Shown here piece after piece: positions 11,456-23,900 of a stretch of DNA of 64,000 nucleotides (positions within the stretch are counted from its first letter, which is position 1; every line of letters starts with the position of its first letter). The stretch is from Vanilla planifolia (taxonomy: Eukaryota; Streptophyta; Magnoliopsida; Asparagales; Orchidaceae): NCBI GenBank assembly GCA_023846275.1, contig CM043874.1:25207630-25271629 (forward strand), read 5' to 3'. A program made the position numbers and the translations under genes. The notes under the pieces are model-generated. The model saw nothing but the letters and a program-made list of their open reading frames with translations. It did not search any database and was not told where the DNA came from.

Positions 11456-14400
11456 GTCTTAAATTTTCTCTTAATATTCTTGGCTGAATTATAAATTTTT
11501 TGTGGTTGAATGACTCAAAGGTTGTTCCAAGTTGTCTTCTTTCTATTTGGGAACTCTTAATGTTATTGAAAGCATTACTTGTATTTTGAAAGACACGGCG
11601 TTGCCTTTGCTACCTTACAAGTAAAAACTTATTGTTATGTAATTGTTTTTTATTTTATTCCATAATACAATAAACAGTTCATGTACTGCTTTGCAAATGC
11701 TTATTTTTGTTTTTGGAAATGAGAAAAAGATCCGCTTATCTATCTTATTATGTCATTATTTATGCTTAGTGACACATGATTTTTTTGCCACATTAGGCAT
11801 TTCGGGGGAAGGCATGCTCAATGGAGGTAGAATAAATTCTTCAAGGGGGCATGATATCAATTTGCCTGAGAATTTTCTATTGAGCCAATTTTTCCATGCA
11901 CTGGATTCCATTTCTTGTGTTACTGAGAATGATCAACAACAAACTTATCAAAAACAAATTCGATCATCGGAAGACCAAGCCGATATTTTTTCACTATCAA
12001 AGAGGTGTGAAAGTAAGGTTGATGACTTTGAGGTGGCTAGTTGTCTTTTCCAGCAAGACGGCAAAAGTTTACAGGGTAGTTCTGCCATCAGTTGCTTGCG
12101 ATCAAATTATTTGAAAAGGAAAAGGTGCAGTGCAGATGATTTTAGTTATTCTAGCCTGACGGATGGCTACAATTCAGACTGCATTCCTGGAAAGATGCCA
12201 TATGAGAACAACCCACCTGAAGAGATAATGGAAGGTGAATATGGCCGGACGCTAGGAAACAATGAGCTTTATGAGACAGTTGATGAAGATTTTCCGTTTC
12301 CTTTAGCCAGCCATGGCTCGCCCAGAAAAACTTACATTTCAAGTTCTTTGCTTATGGAAAATGAGAATGTTAACTCCATTTGCTCAACTAGTTTTGGATT
12401 TGGTGATGTTTTTGATTTTTGCAAGGAACCTTTTTCAAATAAAGAAGATTTTACTACATGTGCAAATTGGTATAATGACACTTCAAATTTCAGTAAAGAT
12501 CTTCCTTTTAAAACAGATATTGGCAATGCTCAGGACGAAACCAGTTTTTCTGGGCCAATAGTTGGTGCTATTAGAAAATGCCAGACATCTGTGGCGCAGA
12601 ATAGCTCTTTGAATTACAAAAATAGTCCTTTTCATAAGAGACCCTTTAGATTGTGGTTAAACAGTCTTCATCATGGGAGAGTTGAAGATGTACTGGCCGA
12701 CTCAAATTTAGGTGCCTCTTTGTATTTTGGTTCTCATGATACATTGCTTTCTAAAACAGCTCCAAATCTTCATATTATGCATGATTCTATCTTGGAAGAT
12801 GGTCAATTTTATAAGTCTGCTGTTGGTTGTGGGCATTATGCTACTGATGAAAAGAATGCTGAAGTTTTCAGTTGTTTTTTGAATAACTGCTGTGAGGTTC
12901 AAGTTGACCTGACCTGTACGGATAATAGTCTACTGAATGAGCGAGTTTACTCAAGTCCCATCTACAATGAACATTCTTCAGTTTGGTCAATCCCTGCAAA
13001 GTGTAGTTCAACCTGCCAACTGGATGATAGAAAAGACATCATCAAGCCTTTGAACTCTAGAAATATGGAGATTCTGGGCAATAACCTCAAAACTTCTACA
13101 ATGAAAAATTATGATGATGCTATTAAAAGTGCTTCTAAGGATACGGAACCTAGAAGTTTTTGTTATTCTAGAGTTCGCAAATTAAGATTGAGCAGAAGTC
13201 AGTCTGCCCCACCTTTTTTCAAAGGCAAAAAGAGGTTTCCCATCTTAAATGTCCTTCCAGTTAAAGCTGCTGGGGAAAATTCTATAGTGAAGTCATTTCA
13301 TGGTATTAAAAACCATCTCTCTGTTTGTGGTTGGTTGGATAATGATTTTCTTCTTCATATATAGTGTGCCATTCATGTTTACACAACCTTTGTATTTATT
13401 TATCAGCACCAACTGGTCAGTTAGAAGATTATAGTGCTTCACAACCTGGTATCAAGCCATCTGCTGAACTTTTGCCACCATGTTCAAGGTTTTTTACCTG
13501 TTAGTGCGACTAAATTTGCTTCAGGAATTTATTTAATGATTCAAGTATTTTGGCTTCTATTGTTAGGTTATTCAATAACGAGAAATTACCTGCAAGTAAA
13601 GTTATTGAAATGCAGAATTTTGAAGAATCTGTTGAGGGTAAATTCAAATTGTAATTCTTGGGCCAACCAATTTCGGATGCCCTGCATTTAATTAATTGTT
13701 TAACGATTGGTAAAATATACTTTAAGTTGCGAATCTGTTGTAGGTTGTGCCCTTGATGCATTTGATCCTGCTTCAGTTTCATTATCAAAATGGCGGCAGA
13801 CTAGCAACATGCAGCTTCAGCTAACCCATGTATGCAATAACAATTGACTTGTAGAACCATGCAATTCAAATCTATCTTGATTCTTTAACTGTGGCCCTTT
13901 TTATTTGCTAGGATGTTTTCATGTCACATAATCGCCTTCAATGCCCAGATGATATACTAGACATATCTTCTGGTCTTTTACATCTAGCTGGTAGGTCATT
14001 GGTTCCTGAATCCATAAGCAAAGAATGCCTTGATGATGTGACGGTTCTTCTACAACTAGATCGAAAGTACATTCCTGTAGTGGCAAGGGGATCACTTGTT
14101 ATAATTGATCAGGTCCATGGCTTTGCACATCAAAATAGTTTTTGCATGAGAAGGCTAAGGAATGCATTGAAATGTGAATTGCATGTCTTTTTAGGGAATG
14201 ATTGGTCCCTGTGAGTTCGTGGTTTTGCATCTGTTGTTTTCAATCTGCAAATTTCTTTTCAAAGTTTTTTTTTGCTACTATTCTTTAGGTGTTTTACATG
14301 TGATTGCTGACAATGGCCGCTTCCATCTTGTCAGCATGCTGCAGATGAGAGAATAAGACTTGAAGGCTTGCGCAAAAAGGTCAATCAAATGACTTCTTTA

Positions 14401-17400
14401 TAAATTCTTTGGTATAAATTACATTTTCTCCTGTGGGTTCTTATGCTGTTCTGGTGTATTAAAGGTTTTAAATGGCGAGTTAAGCAGCATTACTTATCTT
14501 GACACAGAGAATGAACTGGTTTGACTTGATTTTCTATGAACTTATGTTTGTGTTTGGTATTTACATGTCTTTTTTCGTGGCCTAACCTGATTTATTGGTC
14601 AGATTCTGCCAGAATTTGTGTTTCAAATGTTACAGAAGTATTTTGGGCAGATAAAGAAATGGGGTTGGATTTGCAACATCCAAAATCAGTGCCCAGAGTC
14701 ATTTGAAAGGTAAGTTCTGTTGACTAGTTTATGGTTCCAAATTTTTTTAAAATTAAAGAGAGTGCAATGGACAGTATTTTTCAGGCAAAGGAATTTTCCT
14801 TCCTTTTAACTCCATGTAGAATTTTCTGTCTTGTTTTCTGTGTTTTCATTAGGTATCTGTATATTTGAGATCTTTTTATGCCATTAACACAATTAAATGC
14901 TTATAAGCATATATATCTTGGTTTTCTGTTGTAATTTGATATTCCTTTTTTGCATAATTTCTTCTTTATGCCTTGATATAGCTGAATTTGTCTTGGGGAA
15001 GAATAAAGTACCATTTATCAATCATAAGCATGTAGTTTTTGACTAGATATTTAACAATCATTTTAAATTACTGCATGGTGGTTGTCTGTTATTGAAACTT
15101 CTGAACTGGAAAGATGCAAAATGAGTAAGCTTAATTTTCAGAAGTAAAATAAATTTTTTTCTTCTCACAATTAAATGATTGTAATTCTCTTTGTTTGATA
15201 TTGATTTCAAGAAGTACCATGTCATGCTTTTGAGATAAGCTGGTGGATGAAATCGCTACGTACGGCATGACAGTGGAAAAGCAATAACCACTCTCATTAG
15301 AAATGACTTAGTTTCAAAACCCTCATCACCTAACCATGGAGGGAAAGACAACTTCCCTCTTTATATCATAGGACACAACTTGAATGGAAACAATTATCTT
15401 CAGTAGTCACAATTCGAGTTAATATAAATTTGTGAAAAAGAAAATATTATTTTAGTGGTGAAGTTATTTCTCCAAAACCTAGAGACCTAAAATTTAAAAA
15501 TTGGAAGATTCGTAAACAATAGTCATGTCATAGTTTGTCAACTCCATGAAAAATAAAATTTGCAAGACTTTCTTGCTCTACAACATTGCACATGAAACAT
15601 GGGATGCAACGAGAGAATATTTGAACCAAGAAAATGACTTTTATATTTTTTGAGGTCGAGATTAATCTTCATGATCTTCAACAAGAAGATTCTTTTAGCA
15701 CCAGTAGTACACTATAACCTTCTCACTCTTCAGTTGCACCGATCGAATTTATTCAAAGAACATTAATGGGACTATTTAGGTGATGCAACAAGTTTAGAGA
15801 AATTGTCAAAAGGAAAGTAAATTTTTATTCTCAATGATTTTAACAAGAATCTCGATGACAATTGAGGGTCCATACTGGGAATGAAACCTAAACTTTGAGA
15901 AGTATTCTTTGAGATCTGCCTAGAAGAAAGTTGGAAAAAAGATGACGATTCTAAGAGAATTTCTTGCTGTTTATGCCACATAAATTTCTGCCCTAGCCAC
16001 TCAAGGAGTCCAATACAACAACAACGATAATTGACAAGATAAGGGAAGACTATTATGTGATCATTGTCAAAAAATAGGTCATACATGCAACAATTGTTAA
16101 AGATTCCATGATAAACCTTTTGTTTAGAAACCCTCAAGACTTTCATTTGACAAAGATAATCAAGGAAATCATGTCTCTATTGATAAAAGATTTATTAAAT
16201 GTAGTCCATTTAGTAAAGAATAACTTGAAGTTCTACAATAGATGTTCTCAAAGTAAAGTTTTGTCAACAACATAATTAAAATGAGTTCTTTAGCACAAAA
16301 ATGAAATTACTTGAGTGTTCTCTTCGAAAATCAGAAAAAAAAAAGTTTGTGGATTTTAGACTCAAGTACTTCTAATCACATGATAGTAGATGCCATACTA
16401 TTCCGTGTTTAAGTCTATGTTGAGAAAATGTTATAATGAAAATTGTTGATGGACCCTTTTCTAAAGTGATTAAAAAGGTTCTATTGTTATTTCAAATAAC
16501 TTGATGATTACATTTGTACTTCATGTTCTTAATTTGGACTATAATTTTTTGTTTGCTAGAAAGTTCACTCAGGAACATAAATGTGTGCCAAATTTTTTCT
16601 TGAATTTGTATAAATTTCAGGATTTGTATTTGTGGAGGATGATTGACAATGCTTAGGTGTGCTCAGAATTTTTTCTTTTGAAAGTTAGTGATTCTCTTAA
16701 AAGACATTCATAATGTGATATGCATTGAGTCAAACTTTCATTCTATTAAAAGTCTTCTTCATTTGAAAATTCAAATAGGGGTAGTTCCATAATGTTATGA
16801 CATTATTGTCTAAATTATACTAGTATTTTGTCCCTATAAAAATTGTTTCCATCTTTGTTGAATAATAAAAATTTGAGAACTTTTCAACTTAAAGTGTGTA
16901 TATTTTCAAATTATGTTTGTAATTCTTATCATATTCTATCATACAAGATATCTTATCTATTTCAATTGATTCATAGTGATGTGTGGGAGATATCTAGAAT
17001 AAAAAATGTTATAAATATCATGTGATTTGTACCATTTGTGAAGGATCATACTAGTATTAAATTATTATTTATTATGAAAGAAAAGTTAGAAGTTGGCTAA
17101 ATTTTCAAAAAATTTAGCACTATGATTCAAACTTAATTTTAAGCAAAAATACAAATGCTAAAAATTGATAGTGTAGAAGAGCATTTTGAGACAATTTTGG
17201 ATAATTGTTTTGAGAGTTAAGGGATCATACATCACAATTTGTGTGTTGATACATTAAAACAAAATAGGATTTCAAAAAAAAAAAAAAAAGTTAACCACTT
17301 GAATTACTTGATCACTTATGTAATTTTTTCAACTTTTCTGGTGTGAACAGTACTAATAGATACTTATGTAATAAACAGGATTTTCAACTTTTTGCATCAC

Positions 17401-17941
17401 GTCTTCCTTTACTCATTTCTTAACCATTGTATCCTTTCCACCTTACTTATGGCCTTTAGTTGCATTGTGTTTATCCATATATATGCCCAACATTTGGGGT
17501 AAACTTGATCCAAAAGCACTTAAGTGTATGTTTGTTGGGTATTTCTCAAATAAAAAAGCATGTGTTACTCTCTAATTACAAGAAAATCTATAACTCTATG
17601 GATGTCTCTTTCTTCAAGCAACAACTCTTACAAAATTGATGATTACGTGAACTTTACTCAAAAATATCAACTTTACTCCTAATTTGTAGTTTTCATAGCC
17701 ATCTTTGTAGGAATGATTAAGGCACAAGAGAGATGAATTATGATTTTTAATAAAATTTATTATTACTTCAAAAAGTCTGAGTTGTGAATGTGGTAATGAA
17801 AAGAACACCAAAGTTCTTAAGAACAAATATACTTGAAGATCATCTTATTCATTGAAACAGCTAAGGAAAAATTGAGTATTAATGGCTTTCTTATCATTCT
17901 CAATCTCTTTTTAAATTCTTATTGTATTGAGCTAAGTTAGA

Positions 17942-17981
<40 letters not shown>

Positions 17982-20900
17982 TCAACACGTTTTTCGTGTA
18001 CCTATTGATATTATTATTGGGTTATAGGTCTTTTGTATTTGACTTTTTATGTTATATCTTTTGTCTTATTGTTTAGATTTTGCCTTTTGGTTTGCTTGGT
18101 TTTTTAGCTACTTTGTAGGGTTTATTGGCATGTTGATTATAGGGTCTTTTGGTCTATTGTTGTAAGCTCTTTTGGGTTAGTGGTAAGATGTTCTAGTTGT
18201 AAGCTTGGTCTCTAGACCAAAGAAAAATGTAGATTTTAATTTGGATTGAATCATCTAATAATCTATTATATCATTTACTTTATTATAATCCTTACATAAA
18301 GATTTTAAAGTTAAATAAGTGTTTTTAAAATAAAATTTATAAAAGTTATTAAGAATTTCGAAAAAACTTCTACTATGAACTATTTACTTTGAGATTACAA
18401 TTTTGTTACTTTTACAGTTTATTTTTCTTTCTCTCTCTTGTGTGAATATTTAGTTCTTTTCTTTCTTAATAGTGGTATCAAAGCATGATTGTTTGTCATG
18501 ACAAATCATCCTAAGAAGATCTTCATGATGTCTCAAATGATAATTGATAGTTGTGCAACTTTAGGAAAGAGTGTCTATTCTCATTGTTCTCATTTATTTC
18601 ATGAGAAATTTTATTCGTTTTTCATAAATAAAATTTGAGTTTTTATTGAATTAATCAATATTAACTTATGAGATATTATAAAATTTCCATTTGTTTTCTC
18701 TTTTAAAAGGTTTAGTAATAAGTTTGTTAATAAATCAATAATATCATTAGAAGAAAAACAAAGAGTTGGACATTTTTTTGCACTAAATATCATTCATTGT
18801 GGTTTATCAATTATTTAATTTGAACAAGTCATGAATTTAATTGTTGCACACAAAGTTTGGTATGAATTTCAAAATTTTTATGCAAATACAAAAAAGGATG
18901 GCATCTCCAATCATGTGGAAAAATTAGCTATGGAAACCAAGCTTTTAAGAAATCTTAAGATGAATTTGATAAGCAAAGAGAACATAGAGAAAATAGTGGT
19001 AGGGCACTCTATCATGAATGCAAGGATTCAAGACATCTTTGCTTTGATATTCCAAAATTAGCGAAGAAGAGAAACAAAAGGAAGAAATTTAAGAACAAGG
19101 AGACGAAGGCCACGTGGAGTGACTCGGACCCATCTCTCCATCCTCCAATAGTGAAGAAAGAGAAAAAGAGAAAGTTGTCTCGTGGCATATCATAAATCAT
19201 TTAGGAGCAAAGATCATGAGGTAAGTAAATTCTCTTGTAATGAATTAAAAAATAGCTTAAATTGATGAATGCTTTTAAAATGTTTTCGAAGAAATATTAT
19301 TGTTTGGAGAAAGATCATAAATAATATCTTGGCTTTGGTGAACTTTTGAATGAGAAAATGGAGAAATATTGGAAGATTTAAAACATATAATAGATGAATT
19401 TACTCAAACCATGGTTTTGATCAATTTAGAAAAATTGTATTTTAATTGTATTACTTTTAAGTCACATGCATAAGAATGATTTTTATCATAATACTAAATA
19501 TATCCATGTTGAAAATTTTTTATATACTTCATTTATTTGTAATTATTATTTGAAAAAGGATCATATTTCTAATGTTTACGAGATAAGAATTAATATAAAT
19601 TTTTGATATCTTTGTTATGTATGGACTAAAACTGTAATAACAATATACTTAGAAAAGTAGAAACACTTGATTGTAGGTTAATTAGGCCCAAATTTGTTTG
19701 TGTTCCAAAACTTAATTTTTAAATGCTTTTAAAATAAATGCATGCTTCCCACATGTTTGAATTAGAAAAGAGAACAAAGTTGCATTGAACCATATTGATT
19801 AGTTTTTATTTATGAGTTTTAAGTTTAATTTCCAATTCTTATTATCAATACCATTTGCATAAAAATAGTTAAAAAAGAATGAATTAAACACCTTAGTTTT
19901 ATCAATTGTGGTATCATTTCATAAGTGATTTTATTTTATATACAACTAGTGGTACCTTTGGTCACTTTGTCTTTTATTTTTATAAATTCACCAAGTGGAA
20001 AAAAAGCATTTTAGCTTTTGGTGCTCACAATAACGAGGAGAGAGATATGAAATGAAATTTTCATGTAACTCAATGATTTGTTTAATATTACTTAATTGAA
20101 TCTACTTAAGGGGATCATAAATTTTGAAAGGATGATATTTTTTTATTTTAACATTTGTTTAATGATTATCATAATTAAAATGGGAGATTATTAAATCATT
20201 AGTTAATGCATGACATGTTTGATGACAACAAAACTATTATATTATTTTAATAATTCTTTTTCTTTTAAGTATTTTAGATTATGCATTTGAAGATTAAGTA
20301 TGCAAAAAATTTACAGAACTTAATCATTGATTCAAAGGGATAATTAGTAGTATTTTGTGTGAATTGTAACTGGCAAAAAAATATAGCTTGAACAACATAC
20401 TTGGTAAATACTTTTGTGGAGTCTTTTTATTTGATTTATAATGTAAGATACATAAAAATAATTTTGAAACATTAGGACAAACAATGAGGAGCTGTGTGTG
20501 ACAGAAACATTTTAAAACATATTCTCCACACAACTCATTGCACTTCGGCTTGTTTGAAGCATGCATTTATTACCCATAAATATGTCTTATTAAAGATTAA
20601 AATTGATAGGTTACATCATCTTTCAATATCTAATCAAATAGGTGATAATAAGTGAACAATGAAAGAATTGATAAAAATTATATTAATCATATAGTGTAAT
20701 AGGTTTATCATGTAATATTAGTTCATAATGCATGTAATATTGGTTCACAATGCATGTAATACTATCGATCGGAGTGCCTGATTGGTAATCCCAAGTCATT
20801 CGTACCGTATGATAGTTGTCATCTTATCTTACAATCATTATTTGGGCTAATTGTGTTGAGTGAAAGAAAACCAAAAAATTTTGTACAATATGATATGTGA

Positions 20901-23900
20901 GTATCATACAAGCATGATTGGTTTATGAGTTAAGCTACTTTAGTAAAAGAAAAAGTTGAGAACTTCGTGCAGTACGATATATCTTCTCGATTGAAAATTA
21001 AGAAAAAAAAAGAACTAGAGAGTTTTGTACAGTATGATATATATATTATATGGTGCGATCAATTATTTGAGCTAAGTGTGCTGAGAGAAAAAAAAACTAG
21101 AGAATGTCATATAGTGTGATATACTGGAAAAATATTTCATTTATGGTAATCATACAATATAATTCTTTCGATTGTGTGGTATGAGGGAGAGCAAAAGTCA
21201 TCTAATGGCTAATTTATTTTATTAGAAATCGAGATATAGTCATTAGAGAGCTATTGGGAGTGTTTGGGGTCGTTAAAGAGCTTCTTAAAATTTATATAAA
21301 GGGGTCCAAACATAGAGAAAGGACTAATGATTAATTGCAAATCTTTTAAGAGTAACTATACTTGAAGATTATTTTCTTCATTGAAGAAGCTAAAAGCAAA
21401 TTGAGGCTACAACAACTCAGCACTTTCTTATCTTTCTTAGTCTCCTTTCAAGTTTATATTGCATTAAGTTGGAATTTATTTGTATATATTATTTAAACAC
21501 TTTTTTAATAAGTCTCTTGATATTATTATCGATTATAAGACTTTTGTATTTAAGCTTTTATGTTGTTTCTTTGGCCCCATTATTGGGAATTGGTTTGTTT
21601 GATCTTTGAGCTGTTTTATAAGGCTTTTTGGCTAGGTAATTGTAAGATTTTTTGATTTGATATCATAAACTCTTGTAGGCTAGTTTTGTTGGATCTTTTG
21701 GTTAGTGTTTGGGGTATTCATCTTGTGATCGTTTGGCAAATGTGGTTATTTGAATAAATTTTTATCATTGGACTAGGGTGGATGTAGATCCTATATTAGA
21801 TCAAATTATTTAGAAAAATATAATTGTATTTATTTGAGTGCAATTGTCAAACAAAGATTTCATAGCTCAATAAAAGTTTTTAAAATAATATTTATAAGTA
21901 ATTAAGAATTTCAAAAGTTTTTGTTGTAAACTATTATTTATATTGAGTTTACATTTTTGCTATTTTTACAATTCACTTTTACTTTTGCGTGAACATCTAG
22001 CACTCTTATTTCTTAACAATGTAAACGAATCGGAATTTAATTCCTTTCATCCATTTCAAGTTGTCTTATTCTGTCATTCAACTCCAACTTGATTGTGAAA
22101 CAGAATTTCAAACACCTTAATGTTACATTCAAACACTACTTTTGACATCTAGCGAGTTAAGTGTCTACTTTAGGAGAGACAAAATTGGTAAACGGCTTTT
22201 ACAACCATCTAATCAAAGCCATGTATCCAATTTAAATTAGTAACTTAAAAATTTGTGAAGTAACATTAGTTCCATAGTCTTATGGGATTGAGTATCAAGA
22301 GACATTTGCTCTACTAGCAAAACTCAGTATAGTTCAAGTGTTACTCTCACTTGTGTCCAACATAGACTAGCCTCTATATTAGCTAGGCATGAAAAATGCT
22401 TTTCTTAATGAGGATTTAGAAGAAGTTTGCATGGAGATACCCCTTGGTTTTGATTTTCTAACCTCCACTAACAAGGTCTACAAATTTAAGAATATTTATA
22501 TGGGATCAAGTAGTCACCAAGAGCACGGTTTGATATATTGACTAGAGTGGTCAACAAGTTTGGGTATAATTAGTTTTAGGAAGAAGATTAGATTATGTTT
22601 GTCAAGCATTCATTCTCCAGGAAAAATAGTAATACTCATTGTATATGTTGACATTATATTAATAAGAGACAATAATTTAGAGATATTCAAGCTCAAGAAT
22701 TTTTTGGCTAAAGAATTTGAGATCAATATAAAATGGTAATACTCATTGTACATTCTTGGGATGGAGGTAGCATGGTCAAGAAATGGAATTGCAATTTCAA
22801 AATGAAAGTATGTGAGGAAACATGAATGTTTGGATGTAAGCCAACTTGTATGTCTATGGGTTCCAACTCAAAACTGAAAAGTAACAATGATAATGCAGTT
22901 ATTGACAAATGGAGTTACTAAAGATTGGTTGGGAAACTCATTTATTTATCACATGCAATACTTAATATTAGCTTTATTGTAATTATGGTAAGTCAATCTA
23001 TGAATAATCCATCAAATGAGCACATGGAGGTTACTTTTAGAATCTTAACATATCTAAGGATGGCATTGGGTCAAGGATTGTTTCACATAAAAAGAACAAA
23101 CAAGTTGAGATATTCATTGATGCATCTTGGGTTGGATTAGTGACAGATAGGCGATCAACCTCTGGTTATTTGCTTTGGTGTATAGGAAAATTTAATCACT
23201 TGGAGTAGCAAGAAGCAATCAATTGTATCTTGAAGCAATGTAGAAGAAAAATTCGAAATTGGTACCCTTGATCTTTTTGAAGGAATGTGGATAAGAATGT
23301 TACTTGGTGAGCTACAAATTCCATTCATAAGTCTCATGAGAATGCTCTATGATAACTAGTCCCCAATTAGCAAAACAAAGAATCCAATGTACTATGATAG
23401 GACAAAAAATGTTGTGGTTGATAGGCACTTTGTCAAAGAAAAGATTGACACAAATATGATGTCACTTCAATGCATCTCAACTAATCAATAATTTTCAAAC
23501 CTCTTAACCAAGGCCCATTCCCAAGAAGACATTTGAATATCTTAATTCAAAGCTAGTTTTACTTGAAATCTTCAACCTAATGTAAGGAAGAGTAGAAATT
23601 CATGATTTTTTAGTTTGATTTGTTTCTTAGAATGAATGGATATTAGTATTAATTTTCAATTCCCGAATTTGTTTGAGTTGTTTCCTTAACTAAATAGGTA
23701 TTGATATTAATTTATTGATTATCTAATTAAATATTTTTTATTTTTTTTATTTCAAAAAGTGATTATTTCGTTTCTTCATATTTATGTAAATTTTTATCAT
23801 AAAATAATAAGAATAATTATTTTTTATTTCTAAAATTTTTCACATATCAAAATATATTTATTATTATATATTTGTATATATGCAAGCATATATGTGTGTG

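Larger units (their letters stand above)
17797..22018 (+). mobile_element. LTR element nested inside the copia relic
   Basis: Two homologous flanks (17797-18471 and 21328-22018) bracket about 2.86 kb that starts with an initiator-Met-type primer binding site. No RT or integrase is visible inside. A gag-like open frame at 18831-19061 (76 codons, K/N-rich) may be a remnant, and a tandem-repeat block lies before the right LTR. The element seems non-autonomous or heavily deleted. Copia sequence resumes right after it, which supports nesting. A perfect target-site duplication was not seen; GGTAA/TGTAA is only an imperfect candidate. Confidence 0.78.
15290..23560 (+). mobile_element. decayed Ty1/copia element, interrupted by nested insertion
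   Basis: Left part (15290-17796): gag with N-L-D-D-N ... G-S-I-L-G-M-K-P (family NLDEVRGRILGxKP) near 15850 and a zinc-knuckle relic H-C-Q-K-I-G-H-T near 16070. A protease-like W-I-L-D-S-S-T-S-N-H-M (family WIxDSGAxxHM) follows near 16352, then integrase with I-H-S-D-V-W near 16970 and L-D-P-K-A-L-K-C-M-F-V-G-Y near 17507. Right part (22019-23560): a linker, RT with Y-G-I-E-Y-Q-E-T-F-A-P-L-A-K near 22285 and a Y-V-D box near 22640, then an RNase H region. Frameshifts and stops are frequent and the start of RT seems deleted. The copia order gag-PR-IN-RT-RH is kept across the insertion at 17797-22018. Confidence 0.85.

Noticed and set aside
11896-12902. Several frames in other phases and on the minus strand inside the large MLH3 exon
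   Set aside because: They are shadows of the true MLH3 frame, which alone continues through the splice sites and matches the family.
17792-22024. GGTAA / TGTAA as a target-site duplication of the nested LTR element
   Set aside because: The two words differ by one base and do not abut both LTR ends as defined; the evidence is too weak to call.
22925-23140. 71-codon + frame (G-K-L-I-Y-L-S-H ...) as a functional gene
   Set aside because: It is the surviving open piece of copia RT/RNase H; flanking stops and frameshifts show it is dead.
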